Source: Desarmillaria ectypa | Taxonomy: Eukaryota > Basidiomycota > Agaricomycetes > Agaricales > Physalacriaceae | DNA: 64,000 nucleotides | Assembly (NCBI GenBank): GCA_030407005.1 | Contig: JAUDYN010000003.1 | Coordinates: 186,001 to 250,000, forward strand | Direction: 5' to 3' | Made by a program: the position numbers and the translations under genes | Shown: positions 10,742 to 22,370 of the stretch, in pieces | Layout: every line of letters starts with the position of its first letter | How positions within the stretch are numbered: position 1 is the first letter of the stretch | Notes under the pieces: model-generated | The model's input: the letters and a program-made list of their open reading frames with translations, nothing else | Told to the model about the DNA's origin: nothing | Database searches by the model: none

Positions 10742-13700
10742 ATGCTCGGTCATCAGTTCGCGTTTTCTTCTGCGCCCGTCCGTAAGGTGAAGGAAGTTCA
10801 GTTTGGTATCCTTTCGCCAGAGGAGATTGTGCGTTTTTGTCGTGAGTTAGTAGTTCCGGACCCTCACCTACTCGCGTCTCCAGAAAGCCTACTCTGTTGT
10901 CAAAGTGGAACATCCCGATATCATCGATGAAGTCACCCACAAACCGAAAATTGGTGGATTGGTGGACCCCCGTATGGGTACAGTGGACCGGAATTTCAAG
11001 TGCCAGACGTGTGGTGAAGGAATGTCGGAGTGTCCGGGGCATTTTGGGCATATCGAGTTGGCGAGACCTGTATTTCATCCTGGTGAGTGGTAGAAGTACC
11101 CCTGTCAAGATTCTGTTAACCTTTTTTCTTTCAGGATTTATCATAAAAGTGAAGAAGATCCTGGAGTCTATATGCGTAAATTGCGGGAAACTGAAAGCCG
11201 ATATCGTGAGTGGCCCCCTTTCCTCTACTCGTTTCGCACCCCACCACCCAATTTTCTGGGGGCTCTCGCCTTACCATGGTGAACCCCAAACCCGCACTTC
11301 GTGAGCGTCTTGACAATCGAGACCTTCACCTACCCGTGTTGCGGAGAGCGCGCGTTTTCGGTCGCTTGATCGCCGCGTTCTTTATTGCATGCATCCGGTG
11401 TTGGGTGGACATGATGCTGCGCGGTGAAATGGGGGGCTGAACGAGCAGTGCGAGGAACGCGTGGTTGCGTTGGTTGGATTGGCTTCTCCTCCCTCAGCTG
11501 TGACGCAGTATGAGTGATGTGTGTTTAGCCTGCACTTGTGACTCGATACACTCTGCCCCCTTGTCATATACTTCATCCCAGACAAGCTTTTTGTTCGATA
11601 TAGGCACATGCTGACGTTTTGATTTGCATATCTTCCTGTAAACCTTTTCGTCAATGTCGCACGTAACGCTATGTAAGTCTGACCCAGCGTTTGCGGACAA
11701 GATTCGACACATCCGGGACCCCAAGAAACGCATGGCCGTAGTCTGGGCGCATTGTAAAACGAAAATGACTTGCGAGCCGGATGATCCCAAGGATGAAGGA
11801 GCCGATATAGAGAATGAAGAACCTAAAAAGGGACATGGCGGATGTGGTCACGTTCAGCCGTTGGTCAGAAAGGAAGGACTCAAACTCTTTGTGCAATATA
11901 AGAAGCCCAAGGATGACGATGATGTACGTACAACTCGTACAGCTAACTGTATGATGCTGACGACATATTCCAGGAAATCAAATCCATCCAGCCTGACAAA
12001 CGGCTGTTCTCTCCTTCTGATGTTCATACGACGTTCAAGAAGATGTCCGATTCAGATCTGCATCTTATCGGCTTATCGGATGAATATGCCAGGCCAGAAT
12101 GGATGATCCTCACCGTTCTTCCAGTCCCGCCACCACCCGTGCGACCGAGTATCAGTGTTGATGGCGGTACGATGCGTAGTGAAGATGACTTGACCTTCAA
12201 ACTCGGTGAAATTATCAAAGCTTCTGCGAATGTGCGACGATGTGAACAGGAGGGTGCTCCAGCTCATGTCACGACTGAGTTTGAGCAACTGCTCCAGGTG
12301 AGTATCCGGTTTTCCGTGCTGTACCCATCATCTCATCTGCTGCATAGTATCATGTCGCAACATATATGGACAATGACATCGCCGGTGTCCCACAGAGTTT
12401 GCAGAAGTCAGGTCGCCCAGTTAAGGCCATCCGTGCCCGGTTAAAGGGAAAAGAAGGACGGCTTCGTGGCAATCTGATGGGTAAACGTGTTGACTTTTCC
12501 GCACGTACTGTGATCACTGGTGATCCGAATCTCGAGCTTGATGAAGTTGGCGTTCCTAAGACTATTGCGATGAACCTGACTTTCCCTGAACGAGGTATGT
12601 CTTCCCAAAATAATGTTCTCACATACCCATCGCTCATGAATTTGTAGTAACTCCGTACAATATTGCTTACCTGCAGGAATTGGTTCGTAATGGACCGCGG
12701 AATTATCCTGGGGCGAGATATGTAGTCCGAGATACCGGTGAACGTATAGATCTGCGATACAACAAGCGAGCGGATGGTTTCCTGCAATATGGCTGGGTCG
12801 TCGAAAGGCATCTCAAGGATGGAGAGTGAGTTGCTGTCTTGTTACAGCCTCAATCCTTTCTAACTACGTCGTGATAGTTATGTGCTGTTCAACCGTCAGC
12901 CTAGTCTTCACAAAATGAGTATGATGAGTCACAGGGTAAGACTGATGCCTTATTCCAGTAAGTTCCTTCGTCCTCGTCCCATTACATGCGGCTGATTGAT
13001 GTTCTTTTCTAGCTTTTCGTCTGAACCTTTCTGTGTAAGTTATGACGTGATCCGCGAATGGATGTTCTAATTCTCGGGTAATATAGCACCCCTCCCTACA
13101 ATGCAGATTTCGATGGTGATGAAATGAACATGCAGTAAGTATCAGTGTTGTGTTTACGTGTTGTGTGTATTAAGGCGTTTGATCATAGCATTCCTCAAAG
13201 TGAGGAGACGCGAGCGGAACTGAGCCAGATTGCGTCCGTTATCCGGCAGGTGTGTTACATTGAGGGCTATTGTTTTATCGTCTTGTTCACATCCTTGCTT
13301 AGATCATCTCCCCTCAAGCTAATAAGCCTGTCATGGGTATTGTCCAGGACACCCTTTGCGGCATCCGGAAGTTTACTCTTCGTGATACCTTCTTGGATTG
13401 GACCCAGGTACAGAATATCCTCCTTTGGGTTCCCGAATGGGATGGCGCAGTGCCCACGCCAGCCATCATCAAACCCAAACCACTCTGGACTGGAAAACAG
13501 ATTCTCAGCATGACGATTCCTCGCGGGATCAATATCCATAGATCACCAGATCCGAAGTCTTCTAACCCCGTGTTCGATGACGGTATGCTGATTGAGAACG
13601 GCGAGATCATCTTCGGCGTTGTCGAGAAGAAGACCGTCGGTGCCTCCCAGGGTGGTCTTGTCCATGTCGTTTTTCGCGAAAAAGGTCCTGAGGCGACTCG

Positions 13701-16700
13701 TCAGCTGTTCTCTGGGCTCCAGATGGTCGTCAACTTCTGGCTTTTCCACAATGGCTTTAGCATTGGTATCGGTGATACTATCGCTGACGTGAAGACAATG
13801 TCGTACATCACGCAGACCATTGCCGATCGCAAAGCTCGTGTGTCCGAGATCATCGAGGATGCCACACACGATCGTCTGAAGCCGTCTCCCGGTATGACTA
13901 TCCGAGAGTCATTCGAGAGTATGGTGGAGCGGGAACTAAATCTTGCTCGTGACACGTCCGGTCAGTACGCCCAGAAGAACTTGAAGGAGGACAATAATGT
14001 CAAGCAGATGGTGGTTGCCGGATCGAAGGGTTCATTCATCAACATCTCGCAGATGTCTGTTTGTGTCGGGCAACAAAGTGTGGAAGGTCGTCGTATCCCC
14101 TTCGGATTCCGTCATCGCACGCTACCTCATTTCACCAAGGACGACTTCAGTCCTGAGGCGCGAGGGTTCGTGGAGAACTCATATCTGCGCGGCTTGACGC
14201 CCCAAGAGTTTTTCTTCCACGCTATGGCTGGTCGAGAGGGTTTGATTGATACCGCCGTTAAGACCGCCGAGACTGGTTATATCCAGCGACGGTTGGTTAA
14301 AGCACTCGAAGATGTCCAGGTCTGCTACGATGGAACTGTTCGGAACTCCCTCGGAGATCTGATTCAATTCGTATATGGTGAAGATGGAATGGATGGTGCA
14401 TTTATTGAAAAGCAGAGCATCGATACGTTTGGTCTCAACACTAGGGAGTTTGAGCACAACTATCGTGTGGATGTAACAGACCCAACGGGTGGCTTTTTGC
14501 CCGGTGTCCTGCAGGTCGGGTTGGACGACAGTTCTTTAGAACTGCAAGCTAAATTGGATGAGGAGTATCGGCAACTTGTCGAAGACCGTCGTATGCTTCG
14601 GCAATTCATTTTCCCTCGCGTGGATCCGTCAATACCCCAGTACCTTCCTGTCAACCTCCAGCGTATCGTTCAAAACGCCTGCCAAATTTTCCATATCGAT
14701 CGTCGGAAACCTAGCGACCTTGAACCCGCTTACATCATAGACTGCGTGAAGGAACTGATACGCCGACTTATTGTTGTGCGCGGAAATGACGAGCTAAGCG
14801 TAGAGGCGCAAAATAATGCTTTGATGCGTTTCAGTATGCACCTTCGGGCTACTTTTGCATCTCGGCGAGTGCTCGAGAAGTTCCACCTGAATCGGGAGGC
14901 ATTCGAGTGGGCGTTGGGAGAAGTGGAGGCTAAATTCAACCAATCCTTGGCCAATCCTGGGGAAATGTGTGGTACTCTTGCTGCACAGTCCATCGGAGAG
15001 CCGGCTACGCAAATGACCTTGAACACCTTCCACTATGCTGGCGTCTCCAGCAAGAACGTCACGCTTGGTGTACCGCGGCTGAAGGAAATCATCAATGTTG
15101 CGACCAACATTAAAACGCCGTCACTCACTGTATTCCTGGAGCCTCACATTGCCGCCGACCAGAAAAAAACCAAGACAGTCCAGCAAGAACTTAGCTATAC
15201 CTCTCTACGGACGATTACTGCAGCTGTCGAGATTTGGTACGATCCAGATCCTAGTTCCACCATCATCGAGGAAGATTCGGTTTTCGTCGAATCTTTCTTC
15301 GCCATCCCCGATGAAGAAGTTGAATCCAAGCTCCATACGCAGTCTCCATGGCTGCTTCGGCTGGAACTTGACCGTGCTAAGATGATTGATCGCAATTTGA
15401 ACATGTCCTACGTAGCCGGACGCATAAAGGAAAGCTTCAAGACAGACCTCTTCGTGATATGGAGTGAAGACAACTCCGAGAAGCTCATCATTCGTTGCCG
15501 TGTCATTGGTGATGGGGACAAGGATGAGGATGGCATGTCTGGGGTTGAGGAAGATATATTCCTTCGACAGCTGGAGAATACGATGTTGAACTCCGTGAGC
15601 TTGCGGGGTGTCAAGGGGATCAATCGAGTCTTCCTGTCGCGCCACGATGCAGTCGAGGAGTTGGATGATGGTAGTCTGGTCGTGCAGAAAGACAAAGAGT
15701 GGATATTGGAGACGGATGGTGTCAACCTGAAGACCGTTATGTGCATCGACGGTGTCGACTTCATGCGGACGTATTCGAACAGCTGCGTTGAGATCTTCAA
15801 TGTTCTTGGCATAGAAGCGGCCCGTGCAGCGATCCTGAAAGAAATGCGTGGTGTCATTGAGTTCGATGGCTCCTACGTCAACTACCGTCATCTTGCCCTT
15901 CTTTGTGACTTGATGACCCATCGGGGCTCGCTCATGGCAATTACTCGTCATGGTATCAATCGCGCGGATACTGGTGCTTTGATGAGGTGTTCGTTTGAGG
16001 AGACTGTTGAAATTCTGATGGAGGCTGCTGCTGTTGGTGAGAAGGATGACTGCCACGGTATTGCAGAGAATGTCATGTTCGGTCAGATGGCACCGATGGG
16101 TACTGGCTCATTTGACGTCGCGCTGGACATCGATATGTTGAAAGATGCTATCGTTGATCATCGTCTTCCTGTACAGTCTATGCTGGCGGCGCATGTGGAT
16201 GGCGGAATGACGCCTGGACAAGTTGCTATGACACCCTACGATTCGAACTCACCCATGTGGCAAGATGGTGTGTTCAAGGCTGACCAAGCTGCGTTTTCAC
16301 CCTTGGCTGTCAGTGGTGGCGGAGAGGATGCCGCAAGCTTCCAGTGGTTGGCGTTTGGGCAAAGTCCTGTTGGTGCAGGTGGCATGTCCCCTGCTGGTGG
16401 TTACAGTCCTAGTTCGCCGGGGTATTCGCCCACGTCCCCTGGGTTTGTTCCCCAGTCACCTTTCGGCGCGTCAACGTCACCCTTCTCACCCTATGCACCC
16501 TCTCCTTTCAACCCACGCGGTCCCACGTCGCCGACGTATTCGCCTACTTCGCCTGGATTTGCGACATCACCTGGATATTCGCCAACGAGTCCTCGTTACT
16601 CGCCTACCTCCCCTTCGTTTTCACCAACCTCCCCACGGTATAGTCCGACGTCACCCTCGTTTAGTCCGACATCTCCGCGATACTCCCCGACAAGTCCTTC

Positions 16701-17336
16701 GTTCAGTCCAGCGTCACCACGCTGTAAGTGTAATTCAAGTTCCGCACGTCTTATCAGTACTGACTACCGCTATTTTGTAGACTCGCCAAGTAAGTTCTTT
16801 GCTATCAACGCAGCTCCTGCAGTACTGATCTTGTCTTATCTTCTTCTGCACTTTCAGCTTGTGGGTATCTTTCATCTTGATTTTGTCTCTGGCTCATTTG
16901 ATATTTTAGCTCCTGCGCAACTGTCCCCGTCGTCGCCGAAGTATTCACCGACATCTCCTATGGCTTCGCCGTCCTCACCAAAATACTGTATGTACTGTTT
17001 TTTTTTACTCCTTCGATGGAGACCTAAGCTGATCATCGTTATAGCACCAACATCGCCCACCTATTCTCCCGCCTGTAAGTTTGACAAATATTTCTGTCTT
17101 CGTCGCGAAGCATGTTACTGACCTTGATACTAATCGCACTATAGCCCCTGCATACTGTGAGTCTCTACCTCTATAGTCTGTTGTGCATGTTTCTGACTGA
17201 TATTCCTCGATCAGCACCCGCGTCACCTGCTTACAGTCCAACGTCGCCTTCATGGTCACCTTCGTCCCCGGCGCACAATACTCAGAATGGTGCTGGTCGC
17301 AGTCATTCGTATCAGGCGTCGCCTTCCTGGGATTGA
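10742..17336 (+). CDS. RPB1: DNA-directed RNA polymerase II largest subunit
   Basis: This is the catalytic core of RNA polymerase II. Seventeen exons were read: 10742-10828, 10884-11082, 11135-11205, 11678-11923, 11974-12297, 12348-12594, 12648-12825, 12878-12957, 13013-13034, 13087-13134, 13189-13249, 13303-16723, 16781-16789, 16910-16987, 17045-17074, 17145-17156 and 17215-17336. All phases agree and give 1,744 residues. Diagnostic segments: the zinc-binding N-terminus with [17 protein letters not shown], the active-site [10 protein letters not shown] near residue 490 with its three Mg-binding Asp, the bridge-helix region [20 protein letters not shown], and [21 protein letters not shown]. 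The CTD starts near residue 1550 with imperfect heptads (YSPTSP followed by S, R, G, K or T) broken by a spacer ([18 protein letters not shown]). The last part of the CTD is spread over five small exons. Intron 3 (11206-11677, 472 nt) is far longer than the others. Confidence 0.97.
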
Positions 17337-17747
17337 TCTGGGCTTGTGCTGTGTCATGTCTTATTTCTCGGGCCAGAGATGACCCCAGTCGCATTTATCT
17401 AGCGTTTCGAACCCCATACATCATGTAGAATATTGACAATCATTATTGAGTTAGATATATTTATCAGATCTTCGAGATGATAAGGTGCTGACTAAGCAAA
17501 CGAGAAGGGTCGAGGACGGACTTCTCACGCTTCAGGGATAAGCTTAGGCTGCTTAGTTGAAGTTTCTTTGTTCGCCTTCCCTCAATCCACTCTTTACGCA
17601 GACCAACTCGCCTGGCTCAATGATATGTGAACTTTTCCCAAAAATTTACTGTCATATACATCTTTTACTTCGACAAGGAGCTATTAGTACAAGTACAAGT
17701 TTACGACCTAGAACGATTTCTTGACTTCTCTATTGACCCATTGTGAC
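17337..17747. other. Convergent intergenic region RPB1 / quinone oxidoreductase
   Basis: This 411 bp stretch lies between two stop codons facing each other and should contain both 3' UTRs and polyadenylation sites. It is AT-rich near 17430-17470. No gene is seen. Confidence 0.5.
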
Positions 17748-18569
17748 CTAGAAAGCCTTCTTCACGGTTTCATAGAACGTCTTGCCTTGGGTGGTGGCAA
17801 TCTCAATCTCGAGGGCAGTGGGTTGCCGGGAACCATCAGAGGCGGCGAAAGTCCCGGCACCCCACGGAGAACCTGTACGGTGCTTCAGCTTCGTTCATTG
17901 GGGAACAAATGCAAATACAAATTACCTCCATGCACCTCTGTGAGGTTGGTGAGCTGGGCGAATGCGTGCGCATACCCGAAAGGAACGTAGATGATGCCGT
18001 GGTGAGCGAGGGTGGACATGGCAGCAATGGCAGTGGACTCTTGGCCTCCTCCCAAGCCGGCTGTAGAGATAAATAGACCCGCATACTTCCCGCTCAATGA
18101 GCCCTTCACCCAGAGACCACCTGTGGCGTCCCAAAAGGCCTGGGAACGCGTGAGATACTACTGTACGAAGACAGAACTAAGGTAAACGCACTTTCCATTG
18201 ACCCGGGAAGTTTCCGTAACGTGTCGGGATACCAAATACGAACGCATCAAAATTTGGAAGCATGTCTGGAGTGATAACAGGGTAGTCTGGTTTGGCTGGT
18301 GCATGGAGCTTGCCGAGAATCTCAGCGGAAAGGGTTTCGGGTATCCTGAAAGGTGAGACATGAACAAATTGACGGTAATCAATCAAATTCAAGTTGGACG
18401 CACTGGTAGATAGTAGCTTCGCCACCACCGTTCTTGATACCCGTCTTGACGGCCTCGGCCACTGTGAAAGCATAATTACTGGGTGATAGACGATGCAGCG
18501 CTTCGCATACGTACTTTTGGCGATATGACCGTACATGGTATAGATGATGATAGCAACCTTGGGGGCCAT
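17748..18569 (-). CDS. WrbA-type NAD(P)H:quinone oxidoreductase
   Basis: This is a flavodoxin-fold, FMN-dependent enzyme of the WrbA / 1,4-benzoquinone reductase family. It performs two-electron reduction of quinones in the cytosol; in wood-rot fungi these enzymes work on lignin-derived quinones. The start [18 protein letters not shown] is the FMN-phosphate loop region. Later exons read [99 protein letters not shown] and [20 protein letters not shown], with a stop after YETVKKAF. About 205 residues are expected, the family's usual length. Four or more short introns are needed. The start is fixed by the family's invariant N-terminus. Nothing is missing or broken. Confidence 0.9.
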
Positions 18570-19504
18570 ATTGTAATATTGGTGAGTGTGCGAGGGTAAA
18601 CGGTGCTGATGGTGGTGGTTGAGGAAGAAGAGGCGGATCCCCTCTTGAGTGTCCTTTATACCCACGACGTCATCTGAAGGTCATTACCATTTTAGGTCAG
18701 CATACAGGTTCAAAAAGGTCAGCATATTCATGCACACTTTCTCCCCGGCAGCGGCAGCTCATGCGATTACTATGAGGCTATCTCGATAACCGATAGTCCA
18801 AGCAAGAAAAGGCAGGATTATTTGTCCTGTGGAGACTGTGAACTTTGTTTTATCGGTGCATCAAAAAACCTGTGTAACGAACTTAATATTGCCGGAAATT
18901 ATACTGTATCAAATGCAAGGTTTGGCACCCGAACGCAGTATCAGGAGTGCAGACGCGTGAATTTCTGCCTAAAGAGAGAAGACTAGAGCCTAAACTTGTG
19001 GGGCAGCAAGTCCAGAAATGCTAAATTTTCGCGCACCATGGTTTGTTCCCATGACGCTGATAGCGTATCGCCATAATTACCCAGAACGATGCTCCGTAAG
19101 GATCCACTGCCAATTTTCGAATTACCGAGATCCATTCAACGGTTACCTGTATCTTGATCCTAAAGAGTTTCAATTTTTTTTGGTCCGGTATAAGCGTAGC
19201 CCATAGTACGTGGTACAACTTGGGCCCGTTCGAACACTACGATGCTATTCAAGGAGTTCGTGAAGGACAGAATTATATCGCTGCATGTGGAAGACCTCTT
19301 TAAATCTCTTCTAAGGCAAGGATAGACACCAGATTCGGTGAGGTAGACGTCCTTCCATCAGAGAGCATTCTGTTCATGAATATGACCTTCCTTTACGGTT
19401 GTCCATTGGTTGCAAACCTGCCAGTGTAGAGAAGCAGGATTTTCCCAAGGCAGCAAGAAAACGATGTGGCAGAGTGGACAGTTAAGAGTTGTGTACCAGA
19501 CATT
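18570..19504. other. Gene-poor region upstream of the SMN duplication
   Basis: About 0.9 kb with only short unsupported frames (for example 19018-19206). It includes the presumed promoter of the quinone oxidoreductase and the left boundary of the duplicated SMN block. No transposon terminal repeat is evident. Confidence 0.45.
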
Positions 19505-20560
19505 TCACTACCTTCAAGTTCTTGCTCCACCGTGGAAAAGTGCCTTTTGAGTGAACATTGCATCGGCCATCAAAAGAAAAAAGGGATTTGCCGACGGCAC
19601 ATTTACCTCTTCCTTTCACTGTAGCAGGTGTTGAGCAGGTGGCTATCTCGTACTCCCAATATGCGACCAGTCATATCCTATGATGATATCGTGCCAGATC
19701 CTCATTCATCCATGAACACTCACTTGCCTTCACCATCAAAAAAACTAAAGACTAACGGAAATACCACCGTCGCATTCGAGCATAGCAGAGAGCTCACCCA
19801 TGCCGAAATTTGGAACGATTCTGTGCTCATCGATGCATGGGAAGCCGTTCATGAAGAGTATGCGGTACGGTATTTCTTCATTTTTTAGTTTCGTTTTCTG
19901 AATCATGTGTAGGCCTATCACGGAGGCGATACTGCCTTGAAGACAAATCCTACCAAAAGGTCACCATTGTACGCACCCATATCATCTATGTCTATGAAAC
20001 CGCATCGGGAATGGTATCTTACAGATGGTATAATGTCCCCGTTAATGATGATTCAAAAGTCGAAGAGAATGGTATCGAACATTGGTCATCTCCAGAAGAG
20101 GACGACGAGGACGAGGACGAGGAGGCAGATGACGGCGATTCGAAACCCATCAATTTCAAGACATTCATTCCGTCACATGATGCCTCCTTAAATTCCGGAG
20201 AAGACCCTGTTGTTGATGCGTCGTACAGTCTCCCTGAGCCACCCTCGGAGATCCTTTCTCAGGATGAGGGATTTACAAGGGCTGTCAATGCAATGTACTG
20301 GGCTGGATACTGGACCGCGATGTACCAGGTACGTTTTCTCTTTGTTTACCGCTGCCCTCGGCTTATGTGTTGCGTGCGCAGTGTCAGAAAAGTGATATTG
20401 TCGATATAGAAGGGGATGAGGTTGAGGGCATGGCCTCGGCCCAACGATGATGAAGGTTTCGGTACTTGTCTTTGCCATTGTAAAAGGTATGCTGTCAGTC
20501 ATAGTCATTTCAAATTTATCACATGTCCATATCAGTCCTAAAACACCCTAGTACCCCCGA
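19505..20560 (+). repeat. SMN segmental duplication, copy 1
   Basis: This block is repeated in the same orientation at about 24880-25900. Identity is very high from roughly 19640 to 20400 (exons and introns alike) and weaker at both ends, where short anchors remain: a CTTCA-GTTCTTGCTC stretch upstream, and AAAAGGTATGC plus CATAGTCATTTCAA downstream. The distance between copies is 5,344 bp measured start codon to start codon. A trace of similarity (gctctgcctttg) continues to about 20610 / 25930. Confidence 0.9.
19661..20450 (+). CDS. SMN-like protein, copy 1
   Basis: Likely homologue of survival motor neuron protein, the core of the SMN-Gemin complex that assembles Sm rings on spliceosomal snRNAs. 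Exons 19661-19864, 19913-19968, 20025-20328 and 20382-20450 give 210 residues. N-terminus: MRPVISYDDIVPD, then a Gemin2-binding-like helix (ELTHAEIWNDSVLIDAWEA, compare the WDDTALIKAYDKA pattern of animal SMN). Middle: an acidic run (PEEDDEDEDEEADDGDS). C-terminus: a YG-box-like oligomerisation helix (AMYWAGYWTAMYQ). No Tudor domain is visible, as in fission yeast Smn1. Intron 2 uses the GTACGC donor that restores SPLWYNVP. The tail after the last intron is short (CQKSDIVDIEGDEVEG then MASAQR). The assignment rests on the two short motifs and their order, so it is probable rather than certain. Confidence 0.78.
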
Positions 20561-22270
20561 AGAGTGTGATATGGCGGAGGAAGGTATCGCTCTGCCTTTG
20601 GCCTTTGTTTGTGTTCAAAGTTCAATCAAGTTGGGTCCTGGTATACCTGCCTCCAAAGGTGGACTTGGAAACACTGTGGTATACTGGCAAGTGCATATAC
20701 TGTGTACTTTTTTCTACGCTCTAACAGCACTATCAGTGATTAATGTATGCGTCCTATTTCATTGCGAAACATCAGTGGATACGCAGCAGCATGAAAAATC
20801 CTTTGCTCAAAACAGCCTAGGTGCCCTGTCAGTGGGCAAGGTTGATGGTGGCACTGACTTGAAATTTATCCATTCAATGTCTTCCCCGAGCAGCGCACTC
20901 ACTCTTATCATCGGGCGTCCCTGCATTGTGTATCCCGGATATTCCTCCATTCCGACGAACGAAGAGCCTACCGGCAGTTCCTCTCCCCTGGAGTCTACGA
21001 TCGTGACGGCACAATGCTGTTTCTGTGAGCTCATTCCCAGGATGTTCCGAACAGGGAAATGAGGGAAATACGCAGCGGTACAGAGTGACCACGTGACCAC
21101 ATGTCAGATCATTAACAGTACTGAAGGCATCACCAATCTCAAGAAACTAAAGTGGGGCCAGCGTACAATCCAACAGCAAGTTGATTAACTTCAATAGGCC
21201 ACGCATGCGACTCGAAGTATTTCGCGTCTGGGAGGTATAATCTCCAATCGCTCGTGGTACTCTGAACGAAGTGGCTCGCTGGTCTCGCTGGAGGTTACTG
21301 ATAACCCTATCTTGCTGTTATAGCTATTCGATATACAATACCCAATACTTACGTGTATCTACCAGCGCCAGTCCTTTCTAATCACTGTCTCTTCCTACTG
21401 CCTTGCAACAGAAAGCTCATAATTTCCTCGACCAATGCTCTGTCTGTGTAACACCATCGGTCAACGGGGTGAACATTGTCGATGGCCCACTACTTGCCCG
21501 TCTCTTCCGTAGTGACAAAATACGAAAACACATGATCGTATAAAAGCTGATACATTCCGTGCTGCCAGGGCGGCTTCATGTTCCACCCTAGTTTTCGAAA
21601 TGAATGCCAGTCAGTGGAAAGTTGTCCTCCATATGTATCTCTGTGCCGGTTGCAAGGACAAAGGTGAAAGTCATTTTGTTTCATTACTCAAAATCGCTCT
21701 ACAATAGTCCTAGCTTCTCAGGGCGGTCCCCTATCACCGCGATCTTTCAATACGACAGATATTCCCGGGGTTGGCTTGTATTAATGGCGAACTTTCTTGC
21801 TTATTAAAGCCGAGGGAATGTAGATGGCACCCGCGAACAGCATCATTCCAAATTCAGTCATGCGGTGATCCTCAGGTACGCTGAACTCAATATCAAGTGA
21901 GCACTTAACTAAGTACTGTAGTGAAGCACAGCAGCCGTTCTGTCTTGGCAGATTTTCGTTGTCTTTATATGTTTTCACACAAGTGTGGGTGTCCATTATG
22001 ACCTGCAGCGTTCTGGACTAGTATCGTTATGTAGGCCTTTCCCAAAAGGGTAAGCCCGCGGCGTTTCACGATCACTATATTGTTGTCACTAGCTCGCAGC
22101 TACATTTGCTTATACATCGTTATTCATCGCGTTCACAGATATAGATACATCCAGGGTGCGACTCCCGCTCTTGAAGAGTATTCGTTGATTTCTCTTCCGC
22201 TTTAGTCGCAGAGAGTTACGGTAAGTGAACTCGAATGTATCCGTCCAGTGTGATACCAGCGCTACTATTA
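20561..22270. other. Gene-poor region between SMN copy 1 and laccase 1
   Basis: A 179-codon plus-strand frame (20523-21062) and overlapping minus-strand frames (20807-21100) have no recognisable family. Minus-strand frames at 21490-21684 and 21781-21996 look slightly protein-like (DWHSFRKLGWNMKPPWQHG) but have no continuation. They may be relics of a decayed gene. No intact open frame with sensible introns was found. Confidence 0.35.
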
Positions 22271-22285
22271 TTGACGTACACTCAC

Positions 22286-22291
22286 TATAAA
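22286..22291 (+). promoter_or_regulatory. TATA box of laccase 1
   Basis: TATAAA lies 80 bp before the laccase 1 start codon. The surrounding sequence (ACTATAAAGAGCTTCGAAGG) is conserved at the same place upstream of the inverted laccase 2, where the flanks are otherwise diverged. This supports a functional core promoter. Confidence 0.6.
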
Positions 22292-22370
22292 GAGCTTCGA
22301 AGGTGAGTCCTTTCTGCCTCGTCTTCCACTCTACTGTCCTTTTTCCTTCCGCTCAACGAACTCATCAATT

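Noticed and set aside
15205..16056. 283-codon open frame on the minus strand inside RPB1.
   Set aside because: It is the shadow of the long RPB1 exon in another frame; the plus-strand frame is strongly conserved polymerase sequence.
20523..21062. 179-codon plus-strand frame after SMN copy 1 as a real gene.
   Set aside because: No recognisable domain, overlaps the end of the duplicated block, and a competing minus-strand frame is equally open. Not enough to call a gene.
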